A DNA stretch of 64,000 bases from the NCBI GenBank assembly GCA_014208095.1, contig JACHMT010000005.1, positions 248,001 to 312,000 on the forward strand. The letters are read 5' to 3'. Positions 41,351 to 49,625 of this stretch are shown piece by piece (within the stretch, counting starts at the first letter, position 1; each line of letters begins with the position of its first letter). This DNA comes from Actinospineispora eucalypti (GTDB lineage Bacteria; Actinomycetota; Actinomycetes; Mycobacteriales; Pseudonocardiaceae). Below the pieces are notes generated by a model. That model worked only from the letters and a program-made list of their open reading frames with translations, had not been told where the DNA came from and made no database searches. The position numbers and the translations under genes were made by a program.

Positions 41351-43360
41351 ATGACCAGCGCCGACGCCGCCGCCCGTGCCGTAACCCCGCGCACCGCGTT
41401 ACCCGACCCGGTCGAGCCGGTGCCGGCCCTGGCCGGGCCCACGGTCGGGCTGTTCGCCGGCTCGCTGGTCGTGTGGGGGCTGGCCACCTGGGCGCTGCTC
41501 GGCCTCGGGGTGTCGCCGTGGCTGACCATCCCGGTGCACGCGGCGGTGAGCTTCATGATGTTCACCGTGCTGCACGACGCGGTGCACTACTCGATCAGCC
41601 GCCGTCGCTGGGTCAACGCGGTTCTCGGCCGGCTGACCGTGCCGTTCGTGGTGCCGTACGCCTCGGCGCCGCTGTTCGGCTTCATCCACATCGAGCACCA
41701 CCGCAACACCAACGAGGAGCTGGACTCCGACCCGGACGCCTGGGCCACCGACGGCCCCTGGTGGCAGCTGCCGTTCCGCTGGCTGACCATCGACTTCTGG
41801 TACGCCTGCTTCTACCTCAAGCACCTGGGCCGCCGGTCCGGCCGGGAGATCGCGGAGACGGCCGGGATCGTGCTGCTGTTCCTGGCCGGGGTCACGGTCG
41901 CGGCGCTCACCGGCACGCTGTGGACGGTCGCGCTGGTGTACCTGATCCCGTCCCGCATCGCGCTGGGCGTGCTGGCCTGGTGGTTCGACTGGCTGCCGCA
42001 CCACGGGCTGGAGGTGACGCAGCGGGAGAACCGCTACCGGGCCACCCGGATCCGGGTCGGCATGGAGTGGCTGCTCACCCCGGTGCTGCTCTACCAGAAC
42101 TACCACCTGGTGCACCACCTGCACCCGTCCATCCCGTTCTACCGGTACATCGCCGCGTGGAAGCGCAACGAGGAGGCCTACCTGGAGCGGGACGCGGCGA
42201 TCATGACCGCGTTCGGCCGGGAGCTGACCACCGAGGAGTACCGGACCTGGCGGGAGCTGGACTCGGCGCTGGCCCGGGTCGGCCCCGTCACGCGGCCGCG
42301 CGGTTCCTCCGCCAGCCACGCGGAGTTCCACCGGCTGCCCGTCGCCGCCCTGGACCGGCTCACCGAGGACAGCCTGGCGATCACCTTCGACGTGCCGGAC
42401 CGGCTGGCCGAGCGGTTCCGGTTCGAGGCCGGGCAGCACGTCACCGTGCGGTCCGAGGCGAACGGGGTGCGGCGGAACTACTCGATCTGCGCGCCGGCCA
42501 CCGGCGGGCCGCTGCGCATCGCGGTGAAGCGCATCCCCGGCGGGGTGTTCTCCTCGTACGTGGCGGAGCGGCTGGCGGTCGGCGACGAGCTGGAGCTGAT
42601 GACCCCGACCGGCCGGTTCGGTCCCGCGCTGGACCCGGCCGGCCGCCGGCACTATGCCGCCGTCGCGGCCGGCAGCGGCATCACGCCGATCCTGTCCATC
42701 CTGGCCACCGCGCTGGAGGTGGAGCCGGACAGCCGGTGCACCCTGGTCTACGGCAACCGGACCCGGCACTCCACGATGTTCCGCGAGGAGCTGGCCGCCC
42801 TGGAGTCCCGCTTCTCCGACCGGCTGGAGATCCTGCACGTGCTGTCCCGCGAGCCGCACCGGGGCGCGAGCCCCTACACCGGCCGGATCGACCAGGCGCT
42901 GCTCGGCCGGCTCCTCGCCGAGCGGCTGGCCCCGGCGGATGTGGACGAGTGGTACCTGTGCGGCCCGTCGGGGCTGGTGGAGGACGCGCGGCGGACCCTG
43001 CTGGCGCACCGGGTGGACGCCGAGCGGGTGCACGCGGAGCTGTTCCACGTACCGGCCTCGGCACCGGCGGAGGACGTCGGCGTGGCGAGCAGCGTGACCG
43101 TCCGGCTGGACGGCCGGGAGGACGTGGTCGAGCTGGCGGCCGGGCAGTCCGTGCTGGACGGGGCGTTGTCCGTGCGCCCGGACGCGCCCTACGCCTGCAT
43201 GGGCGGGGCGTGCGGCACCTGCCGGGCCAAGCTGGTGCGCGGCACGGTCGCCATGGAGCACAACTTCGCGCTCGGCCGGGCCGACCTGGACGCCGGCTAC
43301 GTGCTGACCTGCCAGGCCCAGCCCACCAGCGCGGAGGTCACGATCGACTACGACGACTAA
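41351..43360 (+). CDS. Self-contained membrane di-iron hydroxylase/desaturase fused to a ferredoxin reductase
   Basis: One 669-residue chain holds two enzymes. Residues 1-315 are a fatty-acid-desaturase/CrtR-type membrane domain with His boxes LHDAVHYS, HIEHHRNTNEE and NYHLVHHLHPSIP, the last typical of beta-carotene hydroxylase CrtR. Residues about 320-669 are a PaaE-type reductase: FAD site RRNYSICAPA, NAD site VAAGSGITPILSI and YLCGPSG, and a plant-type 2Fe-2S cluster CMGGACGTC plus a last Cys in VLTCQAQP. The fusion supplies its own electrons from NAD(P)H. The substrate could be an alkyl chain, sterol or carotenoid; it is unknown. The PucR gene is adjacent. Confidence 0.88.
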   Translation: MTSADAAARAVTPRTALPDPVEPVPALAGPTVGLFAGSLVVWGLATWALLGLGVSPWLTIPVHAAVSFMMFTVLHDAVHYSISRRRWVNAVLGRLTVPFVVPYASAPLFGFIHIEHHRNTNEELDSDPDAWATDGPWWQLPFRWLTIDFWYACFYLKHLGRRSGREIAETAGIVLLFLAGVTVAALTGTLWTVALVYLIPSRIALGVLAWWFDWLPHHGLEVTQRENRYRATRIRVGMEWLLTPVLLYQNYHLVHHLHPSIPFYRYIAAWKRNEEAYLERDAAIMTAFGRELTTEEYRTWRELDSALARVGPVTRPRGSSASHAEFHRLPVAALDRLTEDSLAITFDVPDRLAERFRFEAGQHVTVRSEANGVRRNYSICAPATGGPLRIAVKRIPGGVFSSYVAERLAVGDELELMTPTGRFGPALDPAGRRHYAAVAAGSGITPILSILATALEVEPDSRCTLVYGNRTRHSTMFREELAALESRFSDRLEILHVLSREPHRGASPYTGRIDQALLGRLLAERLAPADVDEWYLCGPSGLVEDARRTLLAHRVDAERVHAELFHVPASAPAEDVGVASSVTVRLDGREDVVELAAGQSVLDGALSVRPDAPYACMGGACGTCRAKLVRGTVAMEHNFALGRADLDAGYVLTCQAQPTSAEVTIDYDD

Positions 43361-43370
43361 TCTCGTCGGG

Positions 43371-44312
43371 GTGAAGCTCCTCTATCCCACGAATGTCGCC
43401 GGCCGGCCGGAGGTACCCGAGGACGTCACGGTGGTCGACTACGACCCTCGCCAGCCGATCCCGGCCGAGCACCACGACGCCGAGGTGCTGGTCTCCTGGG
43501 GCGGCACGGTCCCGCTGCTGCGCGAGGCGGCCGGACAGCTGACCAAGCTGCGCTGGGTGCAGGGCCTCGCCGCCGGGCCGGACGACGTGCTGGCCGCCGG
43601 GTTCCCCGAGCACGTGGCGATCACCACCGGCCGCTCGCTGCACAACGCCACGGTCACCGAGCACGCCCTGACGCTGATCCTGGCCGGGTTGCGGGGCATC
43701 CACCAGCTGGTCGCCGCGCAGCCCGAGCACAACTGGCGCACCGACCTCGGCGGCATCCGGGTGGAGCAGGCGGACGGCCGGTTGGAGACCCTGCACGGGG
43801 CGAACGTGCTGATCTGGGGCTTCGGTGAGATCGGCCAGACGCTGGCGCCGCTGCTCACCGCGCTCGGCGCGCGGGTCACCGGGGTTGCGCGGGCGGACGG
43901 GGAACGGGCCGGCTACCCGGTGCGCGCGGCAAGCGCGCTGCCCGAGCTGCTGCCCGACGCCGACGTGCTGGTGATGATCCTGCCGCACGCCCCGGACACC
44001 CGGCACGCGCTGGACGCCGAGCTGCTCGCGCGCATGCCGGCGCGGTCGTGGCTGGTCAACGTGGGCCGGGGGAGCACGGTGGACGAGGATGCGCTGGCCG
44101 ACACGCTGCGCGCCGGGCGGATCGCCGGCGCCGCGCTCGACGTGTTCCGCGTCGAACCACTGCCCGCCGAGTCACCGCTCTGGGACCTGCCGAACGTGAT
44201 CATCACGCCGCACGCGGCCGGCGGCCGCCCCCGGGACGCGGCGCTGCTGGTCGCGGAGAACCTGGCCGCATTCCGCGCCGGCCGGCCCATGCGCAACCGG
44301 GTGGACCGGTGA
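43371..44312 (+). CDS. D-2-hydroxyacid dehydrogenase family protein
   Basis: A 313-residue NAD(P)-dependent dehydrogenase. The Rossmann motif is VLIWGFGEIGQTLAPLLTAL near residue 143. The catalytic Arg region is LVNVGRGSTVDEDALADTL, then ALDVFRVEPLPAESPLW with the Glu, and the catalytic His in ITPHAAGG. It reduces a 2-oxoacid or oxidises a D-2-hydroxyacid. GTG at 43371 follows the fusion gene by ten bases, so co-transcription is likely. It overlaps the next gene by four bases. Confidence 0.88.
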   Translation: MKLLYPTNVAGRPEVPEDVTVVDYDPRQPIPAEHHDAEVLVSWGGTVPLLREAAGQLTKLRWVQGLAAGPDDVLAAGFPEHVAITTGRSLHNATVTEHALTLILAGLRGIHQLVAAQPEHNWRTDLGGIRVEQADGRLETLHGANVLIWGFGEIGQTLAPLLTALGARVTGVARADGERAGYPVRAASALPELLPDADVLVMILPHAPDTRHALDAELLARMPARSWLVNVGRGSTVDEDALADTLRAGRIAGAALDVFRVEPLPAESPLWDLPNVIITPHAAGGRPRDAALLVAENLAAFRAGRPMRNRVDR

Positions 44313-44689
44313 CCGACCCAGTTCAGGCCGGGGCGCTGGACCGGTTGCGCCCGCTGTGCCTGGCCATGCCGGAGGCGACCGAGCGGCTCAGCCACGGCGA
44401 GCCGACCTGGTTCGTCCGGGGCAAGAAGGTGTTCGTCATGTTCGCCGGCCGCCACCACGACGACCGGGTGGGATTCTGGTGCGCGGCCACCGCCGAGGAG
44501 CGGGACGCCCTGGTCGCCGAGCGCCCGGACCGGTTCTTCGTGCCGCCGTACGTCGGCGTCCGGGGCTGGCTGGGCGTGTACCTGGACGTGCCCGACGTCG
44601 ACTGGACCGAGGTGGACGAACTCGTCCGCGAGGCCTTCCGGATGGTCGCTCCGAAGCGCCTGGCCGCTCAGTTGGACGAGCCCGGTTAG
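44309..44689 (+). CDS. MmcQ/YjbR family protein
   Basis: The 126-residue protein matches the MmcQ/YjbR fold: LRPLCLAMPEATERLSHGEP, TWFVRGKKVFVMFAGRHHDD, VPPYVGVRGWLGVYLDVPDV and WTEVDELVREAFRMVAPKRL. The fold is a CyaY-like double-wing domain thought to bind DNA; the biological role is unknown. GTG at 44309 overlaps the dehydrogenase stop (GTGA). It ends five bases before a MITE-like element. Confidence 0.85.
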   Translation: MTDPVQAGALDRLRPLCLAMPEATERLSHGEPTWFVRGKKVFVMFAGRHHDDRVGFWCAATAEERDALVAERPDRFFVPPYVGVRGWLGVYLDVPDVDWTEVDELVREAFRMVAPKRLAAQLDEPG

Positions 44690-44693
44690 GTCG

Positions 44694-45051
44694 GTTTGCG
44701 CAACGCGTGTTGCGTATGGGGTGGGTGGGCTTGTAGAGCGGCCTGGACGGCGGAGCTGGGCCGGTCTCCCGCGGCTTGAGCGACCGGCCGGCGGGAGCCG
44801 TCGGCCCGCTTCTCGGCTGTGGTTACGGAGCGTAGGCGGGTCCTGGCATCGTCGGAGGCGCGCTTTCGTCGAGACGGACATGGCGCACGTTTCTTCCATG
44901 ATCGAACGTGCGCCCTGTCCATCTCGACATCCGCAACCGGCGGGATCGGGCCGAGCGAGACCTCGACGACTACGGCCCGTGACCAGCGAAGGAGGCCAGA
45001 TGCGGGCGGGGCTGAAGTGACGCGGGCATACGCAACACGCGTTGCGTAAAC
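44694..45051. mobile_element. MITE-like 358-bp element with 25-bp terminal inverted repeats
   Basis: The ends are inverted copies matching at 24 of 25 bases: left 44694-44718 and right 45027-45051, sharing CGCAACGCGTGTTGCGTATG. Each end also contains an internal dyad (GCAAC/GTTGC). In the middle, 44868-44891 and 44905-44928 form a 24-bp hairpin with two mismatches around a 13-base loop. There is no transposase or other gene inside. No target-site duplication is evident. The frames that cross it are short and unconvincing. Confidence 0.65.
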
Positions 45052-45090
45052 AAGTTCCCCGCTCCGGCGGCGCGCGGCAGGATGGCGCGC

Positions 45091-45441
45091 ATGGAGCTGG
45101 CGAGTGTGACGGTCGGGCTGCCGGTGAGCGACCTGCCGCGGGCGACCGAGTGGTACCGGCGGGTGTTCGACCTCGGGGAACCCGACCTGGAGCCCGCCGA
45201 GGGCGTGGTGGAGTTCCAGCTCGGCCCGATCTGGCTGCAGCTCGGCCAGCAGCCGGCGGAGCGCTCCGGCGCCCAGGTGATCACCCGTTTCGGCGTCGCG
45301 GACGCGAAGGGCGAGCGGGAACGGCTGATCGGGCTGGGCGTCGAGGTCGGCCCGCTGATCCACGTGCCGGACGCGGTCGACTACTGCGACTTCGCCGACC
45401 CGGACGGCAACGTGCTCAGCCTCTACACCGAGCTGACCTAG
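45091..45441 (+). CDS. VOC (glyoxalase fold) protein
   Basis: The 116-residue VOC module starts MELASVTVGLPVSDLPRATE and ends CDFADPDGNVLSLYTELT, with the typical final DPDGN turn and Glu ligand. The first metal-ligand His is replaced (SVTVGLP), so metal binding may be incomplete. ATG at 45091 has AGGATGG upstream; an ATG at 45082 is also in frame. It sits alone between the MITE-like element and the convergent dapA gene. Function is unknown. Confidence 0.82.
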   Translation: MELASVTVGLPVSDLPRATEWYRRVFDLGEPDLEPAEGVVEFQLGPIWLQLGQQPAERSGAQVITRFGVADAKGERERLIGLGVEVGPLIHVPDAVDYCDFADPDGNVLSLYTELT

Positions 45442-45491
45442 CGCGGAACGCGCTCGCTGAGCGCGCGCCCAGTGAGGCGCGCGGGGGGGCG

Positions 45492-46334
45492 CTAGTCCAG
45501 GAGGCCGTGCCGGACCAGCGCGGCGCGGATGGCGGCCTGTTCTTCGGGGGTGGCCTCGATCATGGGCAGGCGCAGGCCGCCGACCCGGTGGCCGAGCAGG
45601 TTCAGCGCGGCCTTCACGGACATCGGGTTGCCCACGTTGACCACGTCCCGCACCGCCTTGATGGAGGCGTCGATCTCGGCGCGGCGCTCCGGCTCGTCGA
45701 CCATGCGGCGCATCTCGTCGCCGATGACGTGGGAGGCCACCGAGATCACGCCGTGCCCGCCCATGTCCAGGGTGGCGGCGAAGATCTCGTCGTTGCCCGC
45801 GTAGAGGCCCAGCCCGTCGATCGGCGCCAGGTTGGCGTTGTTGGCCTGCTTGACGTACTCGATGTGCTCGATCTGGGCCAGCTCGGCCAGCAGGTCGTTG
45901 GGCAGGTCGATGACCACCCGGGACGGGATGTTGTACAGCACCACCGGCTTGTCGGTGGCCGCCGCGACCTCCCGGTAGTGGGTCACGATGCCCCGCCGGT
46001 TCGGCTTGTTGTAGTACGGGGTCACGGACAGCATCGCGTCCGCGCCCAGCTCGGTCGCGCGCTCGGTCAGGTGGCAGGCGTGCCGGGTGTTGTTGGAGCC
46101 GGTGCCGGCCACGATCCTGGTGCCGGCCGGCCGGTTCTGGCAGGCCAGCTCGATCACCCGCAGGTGCTCGGTGTCGTCCAGCGTGGAGGCCTCGCCGGTG
46201 GTGCCGCAGACCACGAAGCCGTCGGAACCGTGCGCGGCCAGGTGGTGCAGCAGGTCCACGAAGGCCTGTTCGTTCACGTCGAAGTTGTCGTCGAACGGGG
46301 TGACGACGGCGGTGAGCACGGAACCGAGCGACAT
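45492..46334 (-). CDS. dapA: 4-hydroxy-tetrahydrodipicolinate synthase
   Basis: The 280-residue TIM-barrel aldolase has the DapA signatures: VVCGTTGEASTLDDTEHLRV, MLSVTPYYNKPNRRG with the proton-relay Tyr, LYNIPSRVVIDLP, and the Schiff-base Lys in EHIEYVKQANNANLAPI. It condenses pyruvate with aspartate semialdehyde in lysine and cell-wall diaminopimelate synthesis. Other pyruvate-dependent aldolases share the fold, but GTTGEA and the Tyr pair favour DapA. Two starts are possible (46349 and 46334), neither with a clear ribosome site. It is not next to other lysine genes, so it may be a second copy. Confidence 0.82.
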   Translation of the reverse strand: MSLGSVLTAVVTPFDDNFDVNEQAFVDLLHHLAAHGSDGFVVCGTTGEASTLDDTEHLRVIELACQNRPAGTRIVAGTGSNNTRHACHLTERATELGADAMLSVTPYYNKPNRRGIVTHYREVAAATDKPVVLYNIPSRVVIDLPNDLLAELAQIEHIEYVKQANNANLAPIDGLGLYAGNDEIFAATLDMGGHGVISVASHVIGDEMRRMVDEPERRAEIDASIKAVRDVVNVGNPMSVKAALNLLGHRVGGLRLPMIEATPEEQAAIRAALVRHGLLD

Positions 46335-46463
46335 TGGCACAGCTTGCATCGCGCGAGTGGCTTAGTCGAGAGGGTTAGCGCGCTTTTGTCGCCGTTGACT
46401 CGGGATTAAGTGATTGCGAGGGTAAGCAGCACCACACCCCACGCCGTCCAACGGAGGAAGCCG

Positions 46464-47621
46464 ATGCGTGAAGCAGCGATCGACGAGGTACTCAGCGCGG
46501 CCGTGGCGGCCGGTGACGTGCCGAACGTGGTGGCCATGGCCGCCGACCGGGACGGCCCGGTGTACCAGGGCGCAGCGGGGCCGAGGGCGGTCGGCGAGGA
46601 CGACCCGATCACCCCGGACTCGTCGCTGCGCATCGCCTCGATGACCAAGATGGTGACCACGGTGGCCGCCCTGCAGCAGGCCGAACGCGGCAACCTGGAG
46701 CTGGACGCCCCGGTGGACACCTACCTGCCCCAATTCGCCGACCTCGGCGTGCTCGAGGGCTTCGACGGGGACACCCCGAAGCTGCGCCCGGCCGGCGGGC
46801 GGGCCACGGTGCGGCAGCTGATCACCCACACCTCCGGTCTCGGGTATTGGTTCTTCAGCCCGGAACTGAAGCGCTGGGAGGCGGTCACCGGGACACCGAA
46901 CGTCAACTCCGGACTGAAAGCGATCTTCACCGCACCACTGGTCGCGGACCCGGGAACGCGGTTCGACTACGGCATCAACACCGACTGGCTGGGACTGGTG
47001 GTGGAAGCGGTCAGCGGCCAGTCGCTGGACGCCTACCTGGACGTGAACGTGCTCGGCCCGCTCGGCATGCACCACACGACCTTCCTGATGACGCCCGAGC
47101 AGAGGGCCAACTCGGTGCCGGTGCACATGCGTGACGAGTCGGGCAACTGGGTGGCCACCGAGGCGGACTTCAACCAGGAGCCGGAGTGGTGGGCCGGCGG
47201 CCACGGGCTCTACTCGACGCCGCGCGACTACCTGGCCTTCCAGCGGATGCTGCTCGGCGGCGGCACCCTGGGCGACGCGAAGGTGCTGAACCCGGAGACG
47301 GTGGCCGAGGCGTTCACCAATCAGATCGGCGCACTGGACTTCCCGGCGGAGATCCCCACCTCGGACCCCAGCTTCACCTGTGACTGCAACCTCGGGCCGG
47401 GCCTGAAGTGGGGCCTCGGGCTGCTGCTGAACAGCGAGGACCAGCCGGGCGCGCGGGCCGCGTGGAGCGGGGCCTGGGCCGGGATCTTCAACACCCACTT
47501 CTGGGTGGACCCCCGCAACGGGGTGACCGGCGCGATCTACACCCAGTTCCTGCCGTTCGTGGAGCCCCGCGCGGTGAAGATGTACCAGGACTACGAGAGG
47601 GCGCTGTACGCCGCACTGTAA
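46464..47621 (+). CDS. Serine hydrolase, class C beta-lactamase/esterase family
   Basis: The 385-residue protein has the three penicillin-binding-like motifs: SMTK (nucleophile Ser, Lys) near residue 59, YGIN (Tyr-x-Asn) near residue 172, and WSGAWAG near the C-terminus in place of KTG. LITHTSGLGYWFF and the missing KTG make an EstB-like esterase more likely than a true beta-lactamase. No signal peptide is seen, so it is probably cytoplasmic. ATG at 46464 follows GGAGGAAG. It is followed 10 bases later by a FAH gene, suggesting co-expression. Confidence 0.85.
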   Translation: MREAAIDEVLSAAVAAGDVPNVVAMAADRDGPVYQGAAGPRAVGEDDPITPDSSLRIASMTKMVTTVAALQQAERGNLELDAPVDTYLPQFADLGVLEGFDGDTPKLRPAGGRATVRQLITHTSGLGYWFFSPELKRWEAVTGTPNVNSGLKAIFTAPLVADPGTRFDYGINTDWLGLVVEAVSGQSLDAYLDVNVLGPLGMHHTTFLMTPEQRANSVPVHMRDESGNWVATEADFNQEPEWWAGGHGLYSTPRDYLAFQRMLLGGGTLGDAKVLNPETVAEAFTNQIGALDFPAEIPTSDPSFTCDCNLGPGLKWGLGLLLNSEDQPGARAAWSGAWAGIFNTHFWVDPRNGVTGAIYTQFLPFVEPRAVKMYQDYERALYAAL

Positions 47622-47631
47622 TTTGATCAGC

Positions 47632-48486
47632 ATGCGGCTGGCGACGGTTCGGACATCGGAAGGCACCCGAGCGGTGCGGCTGGCGGGGGACACCGCCGTG
47701 GAGACCGGGCACGCCGACGTCGGCGCGCTGCTGCGCGACCCGGGCTGGCGGGCGCGCGCGGCGGTCGCCGACGGCCCGGCGCACCCGGTCGCCGGGCTGG
47801 ACTACGCGCCGCTGGTGCCGGCCCCGGAGAAGATCATCTGTGTCGGGATGAACTATCGCGACCACATCGCCGAGATGGGCCGCCAGCCCCCGGAGTACCC
47901 GACGCTGTTCGCCAAGTTCCCGCCCACCCTGGTCGGCGCGTACGACGACGTGCGGCTGCCCACGGTCTCCGAGGCGGTGGACTGGGAGGCGGAGCTGGCG
48001 GTGGTCATCGGTGCGCCGGCCCGGCACTGCGACGAGGCCGCCGCCTCGGCCGCCATCGGCGGCTACACCGTGCTGAACGACGTGTCCGTGCGCGACTATC
48101 AGAACCGCACGCTGCAGTGGCTGCAGGGTAAGATGTTCGAGGCGACCACGCCGCTCGGTCCGGCGCTGGTCACCCCGGACGAGCTGCCCGGTGGCGGCCC
48201 CGGCATCACAGCCGAGATCAGCACCGAGGTGGACGGCGAGGTGATGCAGCGCTCGGACACCGGCCAGCTGGTGTTCGACCCGGTCACCCTGGTCCGGTAC
48301 CTGTCCGAGATCATCACGCTGAACCCGGGCGACGTGATCGCCACCGGCACCCCCGGGGGTGTCGGCCACGCCCGCAAGCCCCCGCGCTACCTCACCGACG
48401 GCGCGGTGCTCACCACCCGCATCGCCGGCGTGGGCGAGTGCCGCAACACCTGCCGCAAGGAGAAACCGGCTAGCCCCGCTCGGTGA
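47632..48486 (+). CDS. Fumarylacetoacetate hydrolase family protein
   Basis: The 284-residue enzyme has an N-terminal cap and the FAH core: KIICVGMNYRDHIAEMG, FAKFPPTLVG, the metal ligands in DWEAELAVVIG, YTVLNDVSVRDYQNRTLQWL and the late GDVIATGTPGGVGHARKPP. Members act as fumarylpyruvate hydrolases, acylpyruvases or oxaloacetate decarboxylases. The substrate is not clear. The C-terminus extends past the usual GVGE-x-RNTC end and overlaps the next gene by 17 bases. ATG at 47632 is preferred over TTG at 47623. Confidence 0.88.
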   Translation: MRLATVRTSEGTRAVRLAGDTAVETGHADVGALLRDPGWRARAAVADGPAHPVAGLDYAPLVPAPEKIICVGMNYRDHIAEMGRQPPEYPTLFAKFPPTLVGAYDDVRLPTVSEAVDWEAELAVVIGAPARHCDEAAASAAIGGYTVLNDVSVRDYQNRTLQWLQGKMFEATTPLGPALVTPDELPGGGPGITAEISTEVDGEVMQRSDTGQLVFDPVTLVRYLSEIITLNPGDVIATGTPGGVGHARKPPRYLTDGAVLTTRIAGVGECRNTCRKEKPASPAR

Positions 48487-49219
48487 GCCGCCCCAGCTGG
48501 CGCTGGATCTCGTCCAACCGAGCCTGCAGCAGCGCCACCTCGGCGGTGAGCAGCGGCACCAGCGCGGCGTTGTCCACCTGGTCCAGGTCGCGGGTGTCGG
48601 CCGGCGCCTCGTCCTCCCCGGCGGACGCCCCGCTCAGGTCGTAGGGGCGGACGGGGTCGTACGGGCGCGCCATATCGTCCTGCATCACCGGCGTGCCGTC
48701 CAACAGCCGGCTGAACTCGGCCATCGTGATGCTCGGCCGGTTGCCGACGCAGGATGTGCACACCGCGACCAGCCGGCGCCAACCCACGGTACCGGCGCCG
48801 GCCTCCACGAACACGGTCCCGGCGTGCCCGCAGCCGCACCGGCCCACCCGCACGGCGCCGACCCGCTGCCGGGCGTAGCGCAGCCCCTTCTCGTAGCGCA
48901 GGAACCGACCGGAAACCGCGACCTCCAGCACCACCGCGTAGCGGTAGTCGGGATCGCAGGCCAGCGCCCGCGCATCGTCCAGCGTGTTCACGCAGTAGAA
49001 CCCGCAGTCGCACCAGCGGGACGGGCTGCTGTGGCGCCCGCCCTGGGCGCACTCGGCGTCCGCAACCACCCGGTACACGCTCGCCCGGCCGAGCGTGACC
49101 CCGCAGAACCCGCCCTGAGTTCCGTCCGCCGACACCATCGGGTGCGCCAACTTGTAGCCGACCAGCGGCGTGGAGAGGCGCTCCTTGGGTGTGCGGCGGC
49201 TGGACGGCCAACCAGCCAT
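48470..49219 (-). CDS. Conserved actinobacterial hypothetical protein with Cys clusters and a coiled-coil tail
   Basis: The 249-residue protein has two Cys groups, SRWCDCGFYC and VGRCGCGHAG followed by CTSC, that could bind zinc. A C-terminal helix, LLTAEVALLQARLDEIQRQL, has a heptad pattern suited to a coiled coil. I do not recognise a named family. It follows a 51-residue small gene by five bases on the same strand. The 3' end overlaps the convergent FAH gene by 17 bases. Confidence 0.7.
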   Translation of the reverse strand: MAGWPSSRRTPKERLSTPLVGYKLAHPMVSADGTQGGFCGVTLGRASVYRVVADAECAQGGRHSSPSRWCDCGFYCVNTLDDARALACDPDYRYAVVLEVAVSGRFLRYEKGLRYARQRVGAVRVGRCGCGHAGTVFVEAGAGTVGWRRLVAVCTSCVGNRPSITMAEFSRLLDGTPVMQDDMARPYDPVRPYDLSGASAGEDEAPADTRDLDQVDNAALVPLLTAEVALLQARLDEIQRQLGRLTERG

Positions 49220-49224
49220 GCGGA

Positions 49225-49380
49225 TTACCGTTCGGCGTGCGCGACAGCCGGCGCGTCAACCAGTTCGTCGAGGTCCGCGCGGACAGTGACCACCGGCTGG
49301 TCGGCCGGGGGTGCGCTCGGCTCGGGTGCCGGCGCCTCTTCCACCACTTCGCCGACGGAGAGCATCTTTCCGAGCTTCAT
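49225..49380 (-). CDS. 51-residue acidic small protein
   Basis: The frame from ATG 49380 to TAA 49225-49227 encodes MKLGKMLSVGEVVEEAPAPE, then a Pro/Ala/Glu tail and VTVRADLDELVDAPAVAHAE. GGGAGG lies five bases before the ATG, and the next gene starts five bases after the stop, so the two form an operon. It has a hydrophobic start and an acidic tail. No domain is recognised, and RiPP precursor features (a core with Cys/Ser/Thr) are absent. Confidence 0.6.
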   Translation of the reverse strand: MKLGKMLSVGEVVEEAPAPEPSAPPADQPVVTVRADLDELVDAPAVAHAER

Positions 49381-49625
49381 CACGGCCTCCCGATCAGTTC
49401 CGGAACTAGGCGGGACGCGCCTGCCAGCGTGCGCCCAATTTGGCGCGCGCGGGAAACACTGGCGTCCCCTTTCAAGGCTGAACCGCCGACGCCTGGATGT
49501 CCAGGGCTAAAGGGGTTCGCTTGCTGCCTCCGTGTGGCGGCGCTGCGACTTTCGTCGCATGGTGCCGTTCCAACCGGGGTGTTTCCGCTGATTGAGGAAT
49601 GGTCGATGGGCCGAGGATGGGTAAC

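Noticed and set aside
46464..47621. Beta-lactamase resistance gene
   Set aside because: The SxxK and YxN motifs are present, but KTG is replaced by WSG and there is no signal peptide, so an esterase is more likely.
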